Shown here: positions 15,922-24,039 of the stretch, piece by piece
Numbering within the stretch: position 1 is the stretch's first letter
Layout of the letters: each line of letters opens with the position of its first letter
Assembly (NCBI GenBank): GCA_049975425.1
Contig: JBNGDI010000017.1
Coordinates: forward strand, 5,792 to 69,791
Direction: 5' to 3'
Source: HyVt-105 sp049975425
Lineage (GTDB): Bacteria; Bacteroidota; Bacteroidia; Bacteroidales; VadinHA17
DNA length: 64,000 bases
Notes under the pieces: generated by a model
The model's input: only the letters and a program-made list of their open reading frames with translations
Told to the model about the DNA's origin: nothing
The model's database searches: none
Made by a program: the position numbers and the translations under genes

Positions 15922-18579
15922 TCAAACCACCACGTTAATGATACGTTTGGGCACCACAATGATTTTTCTGGGTTTTTTCCCGTTGAGCCACCTGGCCGAG
16001 CGTTCATCATTCAGTACCGCTTCCCTGATCCGGTCTTCATTCATATCGACCGGGAGCTCGAGTTTGAACCTGAGTTTTCCGTTAAATGAAACAGGATATT
16101 CGAAACGGTCTTCTTTCAGATATTCCTCGTTAAAGGATGGGAACTCCGCATCGACAACAGAAGGGGGATATCCGAGCCGTTCCCAGAGCTCTTCGGCCAC
16201 ATGGGGTGCGAAAGGGGAAAGGACTCTTACAAAGGCGGAGGCGGTATCCCGGCTCACTTTCCCTTTTTTTATGCAGGCGTTGGTGAAGATCATCATCTGT
16301 GAAACGGCCGTATTGAAGCGAAGTCCTTCAATATCGTTTTCCACCTTCCGGATGGTTTGATGCAGTACTTTCAGTATATTTTCGTCCTTTTCTTCCCCGT
16401 TGTAGAGATTTTCAGGAGAAGAAAAGAAGCGGTACACCCTGTTCAAAAAATGATATACCCCCTTGATGCCGTTTTCTGACCAGGGCTTGGCAGCATCGAG
16501 TGGTCCCATGAACATTTCATACAGGCGCATGGAATCGGCCCCGTAATTCTTTATTACATCATCGGGATTAACCACGTTTTTCAGTGATTTTGACATTTTG
16601 GCCACAATCTGTTTCAGTTCCTCACCGGTTTCGGTATGGAAGAAACGCCCGTCTTTTTCTTCCACCAGGTTGGAAGGCACCTTGGCCCCGCTGGCCGTTT
16701 CATAGGCATATGCCAGGATCATTCCCTGGTTAAAAAGTTTCCGGAAAGGTTCGTCGGTGGATACGATGCCCAGGTCGTACAACACTTTGTGCCAGAACCT
16801 GGCATACAACAGGTGCAGCACGGAATGTTCGGCTCCTCCGATATACAGATCGACAGGCATCCAGTAGGCTTCTTTTCCGGGATCGAAGATTCTCTCGTGG
16901 TTATGTGGATCGATATACCGCAAGTAATACCAGCAGGAACCTGCCCACTGGGGCATGGTATTGGTTTCGCGCCTTCCTTTTCTGCCGTCTTTTCCGGTTA
17001 CTTCAAGCCAATCCCCCGCATTGGCCAGAGGTGATTCCCCGTGTTCTCCGGGCTGGTAGTTTTCCAGTTCGGGAAGAACCAGGGGCAGCTCCGATTCGTC
17101 AATCAGGCTTATTTCTCCGTCTTCCCAGTGTATTACCGGGAAGGGTTCGCCCCAGTATCGCTGCCTGCTGAATAACCAGTCGCGGAGCTTGTAATTCACA
17201 GCCCTCCGGCCGTATTGTTTCTGTTCCAGCCAGCGAATGGTGGTTTCAATGCCCTGGTCTTTGTTCAGCCCGTTAATATCGAGTCCGGACCGGGGATCTG
17301 CTGAGTGGATATAACTGCCATCTTCTGTCCAGCATGCTTTTCCTTTCAGGAGCTGTTCTCTTGTTTCAGGATTGGCTCCTATGGGGTCCATGATACAACG
17401 GACGGGAAGGTTGAATTTTCGGGCAAATTCAAAATCGCGTGTATCATGTGCGGGGACGGCCATAATGGCTCCTGTGCCGTAACCCATCAATACGTAGTCG
17501 GCAATCCATATCGGGATTTTTTCCCCGTTCACGGGATTTATGGCATAGCTGCCGGTAAATACGCCTGTTTTTTCTCTGGCCAGATCGGTGCGGTCGAGGT
17601 CGGATTTTTTGGAAGCTTCCTCCAGGTAAGCCCGGAAGGTTTCCTTTTGTTCGGGAACCGTCAGCGGATCTGCCAGTGGATGTTCCGGTGAAAGGACCAT
17701 ATAGGTGGCTCCAAAGAGGGTATCGGGGCGGGTGGTAAAAACCCTGATTTTGTGTTCGTGTTTTTCCACCGGGAAGTCCACTTCGGCACCGGTCGATTTC
17801 CCTATCCAGTTGCGTTGCATATCTTTTACTCCTTCCGGCCAGTCGAGGGAGTTCAGCCCTTCAAGCAGCCGTTCAGCGTACTGGGATATGCGCAGCATCC
17901 ATTGCTTAAGTACCCTGCGTGTTACGATATGCCCGCATTTTTCATGGGTTCCGTCGTTCAGTACCTCTTCATTTGCGCATACAATGTGGCAATGGCTGCA
18001 CCACCACACCTGGGCATCGGCGTAATATGCCAGCCGGCGACCATTTTGATATTCCCGGACGGCTTTTTTACCGGCAGCTGCTATTTCTGCGGGTATCGGG
18101 AGTTCGTCAATGGGCCTGCCCTTTTGCCTTTGATCGTCAAACCAGGTATTGTACAGTTTCATAAAAATCCACTGGGTCCATTTATAGTATGCCGGGTCGG
18201 TAGTATTAATTTCCCTGTTCCAGTCATATCCCAGTCCCAGGGCTTTGATCTGATTCCGGAAGGTGTCGCAGTTACGACGGGTAGTGACGTAGGGGTGGGT
18301 CCCGGTTTGAATGGCATACTGTTCGGCAGGCAGACCAAAAGCATCCCAGCCCATGGGATGCAGCACATTATATCCTTTCATGCGTTTATATCTGGCCACG
18401 ATATCGGTGGCTGTATATCCTTCGGGATGACCCACATGCAATCCAGCCCCTGAAGGATAGGGGAACATATCCAGCACATAATACTTGGGCAGGGCAGGAT
18501 CGGCTTCCACCTGCCAGGTTTTGTCTCTTTCCCAGTAATCCTGCCATTTATTTTCAATCTCTCTGAAATTATAATCCAT
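15922..18579 (-). CDS. leuS: Leucyl-tRNA synthetase
   Basis: 885 residues. Class I synthetase that charges tRNA-Leu. The HIGH motif is LHVGHPEGY after MFPYPSGAG (about residues 38-55). The CP1 editing domain occupies the middle (TTRPDTLFGATYMVLSPEH, GYGTGAIMAVPAHD), KMSKS is AKMSKSLKNVV near 650, and the anticodon-binding domain with the C-terminal extension follows. All catalytic and editing motifs are present. It is the first gene of a unit with the M23 peptidase. Confidence 0.97.
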   Translation of the reverse strand: MDYNFREIENKWQDYWERDKTWQVEADPALPKYYVLDMFPYPSGAGLHVGHPEGYTATDIVARYKRMKGYNVLHPMGWDAFGLPAEQYAIQTGTHPYVTTRRNCDTFRNQIKALGLGYDWNREINTTDPAYYKWTQWIFMKLYNTWFDDQRQKGRPIDELPIPAEIAAAGKKAVREYQNGRRLAYYADAQVWWCSHCHIVCANEEVLNDGTHEKCGHIVTRRVLKQWMLRISQYAERLLEGLNSLDWPEGVKDMQRNWIGKSTGAEVDFPVEKHEHKIRVFTTRPDTLFGATYMVLSPEHPLADPLTVPEQKETFRAYLEEASKKSDLDRTDLAREKTGVFTGSYAINPVNGEKIPIWIADYVLMGYGTGAIMAVPAHDTRDFEFARKFNLPVRCIMDPIGANPETREQLLKGKACWTEDGSYIHSADPRSGLDINGLNKDQGIETTIRWLEQKQYGRRAVNYKLRDWLFSRQRYWGEPFPVIHWEDGEISLIDESELPLVLPELENYQPGEHGESPLANAGDWLEVTGKDGRKGRRETNTMPQWAGSCWYYLRYIDPHNHERIFDPGKEAYWMPVDLYIGGAEHSVLHLLYARFWHKVLYDLGIVSTDEPFRKLFNQGMILAYAYETASGAKVPSNLVEEKDGRFFHTETGEELKQIVAKMSKSLKNVVNPDDVIKNYGADSMRLYEMFMGPLDAAKPWSENGIKGVYHFLNRVYRFFSSPENLYNGEEKDENILKVLHQTIRKVENDIEGLRFNTAVSQMMIFTNACIKKGKVSRDTASAFVRVLSPFAPHVAEELWERLGYPPSVVDAEFPSFNEEYLKEDRFEYPVSFNGKLRFKLELPVDMNEDRIREAVLNDERSARWLNGKKPRKIIVVPKRIINVVV

Positions 18580-18736
18580 TCCTGCTATGATTTGATGGGT
18601 GGGGGCCCCTGTTAAAAGGACAAAAATATTAAAATATTGGAGATGTATCTAAATAAATGACCTGTGAATGATTTGTATTCATGCGTGTTTTCAGAAAAAA
18701 TGGAATTTTCTTTTTAAGAACATAAATTATCCTTTG

Positions 18737-18744
18737 TATATTTG
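18737..18744 (+). promoter_or_regulatory. -7 element of the tRNA-Arg promoter
   Basis: TATATTTG, an exact TAnnTTTG match, ends 10 bp before the first base of the tRNA. A T-rich stretch at 18711-18715 could be the -33 region. Confidence 0.6.
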
Positions 18745-18754
18745 CGCTGTTTCA

Positions 18755-18830
18755 GGTCCCGTAGTTCAATGGATAGAACGTCAGATTCCGGTTCTGAAAG
18801 TTGGGGGTTCGAGTCCCTCCGGGATCACCA
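18755..18830 (+). tRNA. tRNA-Arg (anticodon CCG)
   Basis: Folds as a cloverleaf: acceptor GGTCCCG with CGGGATC, D stem GTTC/GAAC, anticodon stem TCAGA/TCTGA with loop TTCCGGT (anticodon CCG), and T arm with TTCGAGT. The discriminator A is at 18827 and an encoded CCA at 18828-18830. It reads CGG codons. Confidence 0.97.
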
Positions 18831-18976
18831 CCAGGCACCTGCAACAACGGGTGCATTTTTGTTTCATGTAACCAATCAAGCAAAAGGAACGTATAATACA
18901 GATAATTGCAGATTAAGGCAATGCTTGCCATGAAAAAGAGGAACAATTTTTGATGCTTTTATGCAAAATGTATACC

Positions 18977-19381
18977 ATGAAGAAACGATTGTTTTCTTCA
19001 GTATGTTGTATGTTATTGATATCCTGTGTATATGCGGGGGGGAAGGCAGGTTGGGGAAAATGGATTACCACCGGAACATGGGACATAAGCCATTTTCAGG
19101 AACCGCAGGCGCCTGAGAAACCGGATAAAAAGTTCCGTGTTTATCCCAATCCGGTGCAGGATGAGATGAAGATTGCCTACGACCTGAAGAAGGAAACCCC
19201 AGTGATGATGGAAATACGGGATATTACAGGGAAAAAGGTCATGGATGAGAACCTGGAAAGGTTGAAGGGGGAATCGGAGCTGACGGTTAATCTTTCCGGA
19301 TTGAGAAAGGGGATTTATTTCATAAAATTTTATTCCACCGAGCCACTTCTTTATGAAATAGTCAAGATTCAGAAGTTATAA
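18977..19381 (+). CDS. Very small protein with T9SS C-terminal sorting domain
   Basis: 134 residues from the ATG at 18977, the start of a clean signal peptide (MKKRLFSSVCCMLLISCVYA). After cleavage only about 30 residues rich in Trp, Gly and Pro precede a complete type A T9SS sorting domain: FRVYPNPVQDEM, then IRDITGKKVMDE, then LSGLRKGIYFIKF and a final basic strand. The protein should cross the outer membrane by the type IX system, with the domain removed or used for surface attachment. The cargo has no recognisable fold. It lies downstream of tRNA-Arg and ends at a bidirectional terminator. Confidence 0.85.
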   Translation: MKKRLFSSVCCMLLISCVYAGGKAGWGKWITTGTWDISHFQEPQAPEKPDKKFRVYPNPVQDEMKIAYDLKKETPVMMEIRDITGKKVMDENLERLKGESELTVNLSGLRKGIYFIKFYSTEPLLYEIVKIQKL

Positions 19382-19402
19382 TAAATAATCCGGGGTAATA
19401 AA

Positions 19403-19434
19403 AAAAAAGGGGGATGCGCGCATCCCCCTTTTTT
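19403..19434. terminator. Bidirectional terminator
   Basis: A perfect 32-bp palindrome centred on 19418/19419, with a GC-rich core (GGGGGATGCGCGCATCCCCC) flanked by six A's and six T's. It sits between the converging T9SS-cargo gene and the exbD operon and can serve both. Confidence 0.92.
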
Positions 19435-19447
19435 ATCCGGTAAATGT

Positions 19448-19921
19448 TTACCGGATACTTTCAGTTTTCCTTGCGGAATAGTTGATTTTCAATGCGCTGG
19501 CACGTCTCAGCGCCTGTTTTACATCGGTGACGATTCCCATCCGGGTATCTTCATCGATTTTCAGAGAAACGGTCATTTTGGTCTGATCCGCCTCACTCAA
19601 CTGGTCGCGTTCCTGGGCAATAAATTCTTCAATATCCCTTACCTGCTTGAACTGGTCGTTCAGCTGGATCCTGGGCTCAGTTCCGTAAAGATCCTGGTAG
19701 GTTTTGTGTGGCACACCGATGTAGATATAACTAACCAGTGATTTATTTTCCAGCTTTTTTACCTCTGTGGCATCCGGAGGTTTAATGGACACTTTCAGTG
19801 TCACTTCCCGCATAACAGTGGTAACCATGAAAAAGAAAAGAAGCATAAAGACAATGTCGGGAAGTGAAGCGGTATTGATTGCGCCTACTTCTTTTTTCTT
19901 TTTATTTCCGAATTTTGCCAT
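19448..19921 (-). CDS. exbD: ExbD-type biopolymer transport protein (second copy)
   Basis: 157 residues from the ATG at 19921, one base after the preceding exbD stop. One N-terminal membrane helix (about 20-42) carries the essential Asp in SLPDIVFMLLFFFM. The rest is periplasmic, with the ExbD-like beta-alpha pattern and MTVSLKIDEDTRMGIVTDVK. With ExbB it forms a proton-driven motor that energises TonB or a related outer-membrane process. Last gene of the operon. Confidence 0.9.
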   Translation of the reverse strand: MAKFGNKKKKEVGAINTASLPDIVFMLLFFFMVTTVMREVTLKVSIKPPDATEVKKLENKSLVSYIYIGVPHKTYQDLYGTEPRIQLNDQFKQVRDIEEFIAQERDQLSEADQTKMTVSLKIDEDTRMGIVTDVKQALRRASALKINYSARKTESIR

Positions 19922-19922
19922 T

Positions 19923-20510
19923 TTACTGCCCTCCAACATTTTTTGGTTCGGCCTCTGAAATGTTCAAAGGATAGATGGTTCTGATCGCTTCCTGCTGATC
20001 TTCCGGCAGATCGTCAAATTTTTCCCCGAAATTCTGCATTGCCAGTTCATCCCGCAGCTCATTGTATGCTGCCACCAGCTCGTTTTGGACCTGCAGGTAG
20101 GTCTTATAGGATGTCCCCCGGTCGTTCTGGACAGAAATCACTCCTTTATTACAGACCTCTACTGTACCGAAATAAGGAACTTCCTGTACGGTTTTTTCGG
20201 GAAGAGCCGGGTCATTGTTCGGATTGGCAATGAATTCCTTGGCTCTTTCCCGAAGCTGTGTAATATCGAAAGGTTCGAGTTCCACCAGGAGTTCATTGTC
20301 TTTATTGATCATGACGAGAAAGACGTTCCTTTCCCTGATCCGGTCCTGGTTCTGCATATCCTCTTCCCTGGGCATGGGAGGGAGCCTCCGCATGATTCCC
20401 GAATCGGTATCGAGGGTAGTGGTTACCAGGAAGAAAATCAGAAGCAGAAAGGCAATATCTGCCATCGGTGCTGCATTGATCTCTTGTAATTTTTTCTTGC
20501 TTCCGGGCAT
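19923..20510 (-). CDS. exbD: ExbD-type biopolymer transport protein (first copy)
   Basis: 195 residues. The membrane helix contains the proton-carrying Asp in APMADIAFLLLIFFLVTT (about residues 15-32). The periplasmic part is longer than in the second copy, with a stretch of about 60 extra residues after NPNNDPALPEKT and a C-terminus rich in Asp, Glu and Gln. Two different ExbD subunits in one operon are common in Bacteroidota and may form a heteromeric stator. It starts 57 bp after the small membrane gene. Confidence 0.9.
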   Translation of the reverse strand: MPGSKKKLQEINAAPMADIAFLLLIFFLVTTTLDTDSGIMRRLPPMPREEDMQNQDRIRERNVFLVMINKDNELLVELEPFDITQLRERAKEFIANPNNDPALPEKTVQEVPYFGTVEVCNKGVISVQNDRGTSYKTYLQVQNELVAAYNELRDELAMQNFGEKFDDLPEDQQEAIRTIYPLNISEAEPKNVGGQ

Positions 20511-20567
20511 AATATATACATATTGTATTGTTTCAAATGGTTCATGCCGTGCATGAACAGAGCTGTA

Positions 20568-21023
20568 CTATTTAAAGTACTTGGCAATTTCCGAATAGAC
20601 TATAGATAATATAGCCAGTCCCATTAAAATGTAGAGGGTATACAATCCGGTATCGGTCCATTTCAGGGTGATGGGATCTCTGAAAACCCCGGTAGCAGTC
20701 CGTATAACCTCTTCGGTTGCCAGGTTATAGGCGAGGAAAACGACAGCTGCCGCACCCGCCAGAACCAACAGAAACCTCTTGAGGGTTTTCCAGCTTGAGA
20801 ACACATTCACCAGAGATATCAGGATGGTTACTCCTGCACAGAATACAAGCAAAAGTTCGGCATACCTGATAAATGTGTTGGTGATAACGGGTTCTTCCAT
20901 GGCAGTCCCTTCAGTTCCGGGAACAACATCTCCCAGATAAAAAATACCTGCGAGAACAACTGCTGCTGCCATCAAGAGGATGAGAAATATATTTATCAGT
21001 CTGATAATAAGCTTAGACGACAT
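20568..21023 (-). CDS. Four-helix membrane protein in exbB-exbD operon
   Basis: 151 residues with four predicted membrane helices (about 8-28, 52-72, 80-100 and 126-146) and a periplasmic or cytoplasmic loop rich in Glu and Thr. I recognise no family. It lies 6 bp after exbB and before the two exbD genes, a position that suggests a dedicated accessory subunit of this ExbB/ExbD complex. Confidence 0.8.
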   Translation of the reverse strand: MSSKLIIRLINIFLILLMAAAVVLAGIFYLGDVVPGTEGTAMEEPVITNTFIRYAELLLVFCAGVTILISLVNVFSSWKTLKRFLLVLAGAAAVVFLAYNLATEEVIRTATGVFRDPITLKWTDTGLYTLYILMGLAILSIVYSEIAKYFK

Positions 21024-21029
21024 GATTAT

Positions 21030-21848
21030 TTATTTTTTTAAGTTGTATTTCACCAACAGGTCAATGAGGGAGATGGAGGAATCTTCCATGTCCACTACCA
21101 TGCTGTCAATTTTTGACAGGATATAGTTGTAAAAAATCTGCAGTATTACCGCCACGATCAAGCCGGATGCAGTGGTAATCAGTGCGACTCCGATACCACC
21201 TGCTACCAGACTTGCGTTCACGTCTCCTGCAATACGGATGGCATCGAAGGCCTGGATCATTCCGATTACCGTTCCCATAAACCCGAGCATGGGGGCGATT
21301 GCGATGAACAGGGAGATCCAGGAGAGGTTTTTCTCAAGAAGACCCATCTGCACACTACCGTATGATACCACCGATTTTTCTGCCACTTCAATTCCTTCAT
21401 TTGCTCTGTCCAGCCCCTGGTAAAATATACTGGCGATCGGGCCGCGGGTATTGCGGCATACTTCTTTGGCAGCTTCGATTCCGCCGCTTTCAAGAGCTTC
21501 TTCCACTTTCTTCAACAGTTTTTCGGTGTTGGTGGTGGCGAAGTTCAGATATAGGATCCGTTCGATGGCCAAAGCCAGACCGAGAATCAGTGCGAGGAGA
21601 ACGGATGCCATAAATCCGGCGCCTCCTTCAATAAATTTCTGCTTGATAGCTTTATGCAGGCCCTGGCCTTCCGTGGCAACTTCTTCTACCTCTTCCATTT
21701 CTGTGGCAGCAGCCTCTTCCATTTGTGATGTGTCAGCAGCCTGTTCCATCTGTGCTGTGTCAGCAGGCTGATCCTGAGCCACTGCAATTTTAGATGCCCC
21801 AATGGTCAGCATCCCGAAAACGGCAATCAATGTGAATAACTTTTTCAT
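21030..21848 (-). CDS. exbB: ExbB/TolQ/MotA-family proton channel
   Basis: 272 residues from the ATG at 21848; the longer frame would start inside the promoter. It begins with a signal peptide (KLFTLIAVFGMLTIGASKIAVAQ minus a few residues), followed by an unusual Ala/Glu/Met-rich spacer in which ADTAQMEQ, ADTSQMEE and AATEMEE are near-repeats. Then come the three family helices: about 85-105, 175-200 (ISLFIAIAPMLGFMGTVIGM, the core signature) and 215-245 (GIGVALITTASGLIVAV). It forms the inner-membrane motor with the ExbD proteins. First gene of a four-gene operon. Confidence 0.92.
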   Translation of the reverse strand: MKKLFTLIAVFGMLTIGASKIAVAQDQPADTAQMEQAADTSQMEEAAATEMEEVEEVATEGQGLHKAIKQKFIEGGAGFMASVLLALILGLALAIERILYLNFATTNTEKLLKKVEEALESGGIEAAKEVCRNTRGPIASIFYQGLDRANEGIEVAEKSVVSYGSVQMGLLEKNLSWISLFIAIAPMLGFMGTVIGMIQAFDAIRIAGDVNASLVAGGIGVALITTASGLIVAVILQIFYNYILSKIDSMVVDMEDSSISLIDLLVKYNLKK

Positions 21849-21887
21849 GGTTTGAACAGTCTTTAAATTAAACGTTGCTGTAGTTTT

Positions 21888-21895
21888 CAAATGTA
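21888..21895 (-). promoter_or_regulatory. -7 element for the exbB operon
   Basis: TACATTTG on the minus strand matches TAnnTTTG and lies 39 bp before the exbB ATG. It supports the shorter exbB start. No clear -33 box. Confidence 0.5.
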
Positions 21896-21926
21896 TAACT
21901 AAATTATTGAATTTCTATGTATCCGA

Positions 21927-22019
<93 letters not shown>

Positions 22020-22086
22020 TCAAAGTGCAAAGAACCCTTCGAATTTCAGCGCCACAAAATACGAAAAAAAATAAAAAAAACACACA

Positions 22087-23121
22087 TTAGTCGGTGATTT
22101 CTCCACGGAGTGACTTATTTAAATATATTTTAATTTCTTCATTTGTAAGTTTCTGGCCGAGCAGGAACATGAGTTTGGTCAGAGCGGCTTCCGGTGTGAT
22201 ATCTTTGCCTCCGATAACACCTGCTTCCTTCAGTTTCCGGCCCGTTTCGTATCTGTCCATTTCCACCGATCCGGCCGGGCACTGGGTAACGTTCAACACG
22301 ATCATTCCCCTTTCGATGGCCTGTTGGAGTGGTTCAACAAACCACTTGTCCGTCGGAGCATTCCCGGTTCCATAGGTTTCCATTACCAGCGCCCGCAGGT
22401 GACTCCGGTTAAGCACGGCATGCATCCATTCGCGGCTCATACCCGGGAAAATTTTGAGGATTCCTACCCGGGTATCCAGTTGGGTATATACACGCAAAGG
22501 CTGATACCGGACTGGATAGCGGATCAGGCCGTAGTGATACCTGATATGAACACCGGCTTCTGCCAGGGGTGGATAATTGTATGACCGGAAAGCGTTGAAA
22601 TGTTCGGCATTATGTTTCCGGGTACGATTCCCCCGCAGCAGGGTGTTTTCAAAGTATATGCACACTTCGGGTACCATTGGTTCGTTTTCATGACTGGCAG
22701 CAGCAATTTCCACGGCCGTGATCAGGTTTTCCTTTCCGTCGGTACGCAGGGTTCCGACAGGAAGCTGCGACCCGGTGAAAATGACCGGTTTATGAAGATT
22801 TTCAAGCATAAAACTGAGGGCCGAGGCCGAGTAGGCCATGGTATCCGTACCATGAAGTATCACGAAACCGTCGTATTTCTCGTAATGATTTTCAATGAGA
22901 TTGGCAAGCCGGATCCAGAAAGACGGGTCGATATTGGATGAATCGATCACCGGATCGAAACTCAGCGCCGAAAGAGAACAGCCGAACTGCTGTAGTTCAG
23001 GAACCTGCCGTGCAATCTGGTTGAAATCCACAGGCGACAGGGTCCCGGTGAAGGGGTCATGAGCCATTCCGATGGTTCCTCCGGTATAGATGATCAGTAT
23101 GGATTTTTTCTTCCTGGTCAT
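22087..23121 (-). CDS. ansA: Type I (cytoplasmic) L-asparaginase
   Basis: 344 residues. Hydrolyses asparagine to aspartate and ammonia. The first catalytic Thr lies in IIYTGGTIGMAHD (near residue 14) and the second in VILHGTDTMAYSASAL with its Asp. A later METYGTGNAP segment contributes to the active site. No signal peptide, so cytoplasmic. The start overlaps the tatD stop by 4 bp. Confidence 0.93.
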   Translation of the reverse strand: MTRKKKSILIIYTGGTIGMAHDPFTGTLSPVDFNQIARQVPELQQFGCSLSALSFDPVIDSSNIDPSFWIRLANLIENHYEKYDGFVILHGTDTMAYSASALSFMLENLHKPVIFTGSQLPVGTLRTDGKENLITAVEIAAASHENEPMVPEVCIYFENTLLRGNRTRKHNAEHFNAFRSYNYPPLAEAGVHIRYHYGLIRYPVRYQPLRVYTQLDTRVGILKIFPGMSREWMHAVLNRSHLRALVMETYGTGNAPTDKWFVEPLQQAIERGMIVLNVTQCPAGSVEMDRYETGRKLKEAGVIGGKDITPEAALTKLMFLLGQKLTNEEIKIYLNKSLRGEITD

Positions 23122-23894
23122 TCCTGTTTTTTGAAAAACAGCTTTCTGGCGTTGCGGGTAGTGACCTCTGCTACTTCCTCCTGGTTTATATCCTTGATTT
23201 CAGCCACTGCCTCCCCAATGAGAGGGATATAGGAACTTTCGTTTCTTTTTCCCCGGTAGGGCACGGGAGCCAGGTAAGGAGCATCGGTTTCCAGCACCAG
23301 GTGTTCCAGGGGAACCTGTTTTACCACCTGCTGCAACCCCGGGTTCCGGAATGTGATCACCCCTCCGATGCCAAGGAAAAAGCCCATATCAATGGCCTTG
23401 CGGGCATGGTGCACATTGCCTGAAAAGCAGTGAAAAATGCCTGTCAAACCTGGCTTCCACACTCTTTCAATAACTTCAAACACCTCGGGAAATGCATTCC
23501 GGATGTGGATCACTGCCGGAAGTGACAATTCCATCGCCCATTGTAATTGCCTGGTAAAAGTCTCAACTTGTTCTTTCCGGTAGGTTTTGTCATGGTAAAG
23601 GTCGATCCCGATTTCTCCTACGGCGCAGAAAGATCCTTCGACCAGATTGTTCCTTAATTCTTCCAGTTGTGTTTCAAACCTGTTGTCTACCGATCCGGGG
23701 TGAAGCCCCAACATGGGATGGCATATCTTTGGATACTCATTGGCCATAGACATTACAGATGGAATTGATCCGGCATCGATATTGGGAAGAAACAGATTTC
23801 GGACTCCGGCATCCAGAGCCCGCCGGATAACGGCTTCCCGGTCGGCTTCAAATTCCGGAAGATAAAGATGCGTATGGGTGTCGGTCCATTCCAT
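23118..23894 (-). CDS. tatD: TatD-family metal-dependent DNase/hydrolase
   Basis: 258 residues from the ATG at 23894. TIM-barrel amidohydrolase-like fold with metal ligands in DTHTHLYLPEF (N-terminal HxH), GEIGIDLYHD (Glu), VIHIRNAF (His), GIFHCFSG (His) and ETDAPYLAPVPYRGKRN (Asp). Members act as 3'-5' exonucleases or DNases. Cotranscribed with ansA. Confidence 0.93.
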   Translation of the reverse strand: MEWTDTHTHLYLPEFEADREAVIRRALDAGVRNLFLPNIDAGSIPSVMSMANEYPKICHPMLGLHPGSVDNRFETQLEELRNNLVEGSFCAVGEIGIDLYHDKTYRKEQVETFTRQLQWAMELSLPAVIHIRNAFPEVFEVIERVWKPGLTGIFHCFSGNVHHARKAIDMGFFLGIGGVITFRNPGLQQVVKQVPLEHLVLETDAPYLAPVPYRGKRNESSYIPLIGEAVAEIKDINQEEVAEVTTRNARKLFFKKQE

Positions 23895-23915
23895 GAACAA
23901 GGGCAAACGAGCATG

Positions 23916-23946
23916 CAAACATATGAAAAAGACCTTAACTGGTCAA
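23916..23946 (-). promoter_or_regulatory. Promoter for tatD-ansA
   Basis: TTG (23946-23944) and TATGTTTG (23923-23916) on the minus strand, spaced by 20 bp, fit the Bacteroidota -33/-7 consensus very well. The -7 box lies 21 bp before the tatD ATG. Confidence 0.65.
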
Positions 23947-23983
23947 GGAAGAGCCGGTGCAAGTGGAAGAAATCAGGGCAAAA

Positions 23984-24015
23984 AAAAAGGCTGTTGGATA
24001 CTCAACAGCCTTTTT
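23984..24015 (-). terminator. Terminator of gdhA (first copy)
   Basis: A 13-bp stem (23984-23996 with 24003-24015) and 6-nt loop, flanked by A and T runs. Read leftwards it ends in eight or more T's, about 25 bp after the gdhA stop. Confidence 0.9.
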
Positions 24016-24039
24016 GAAGGAAATATGCAGGATTGAAGG

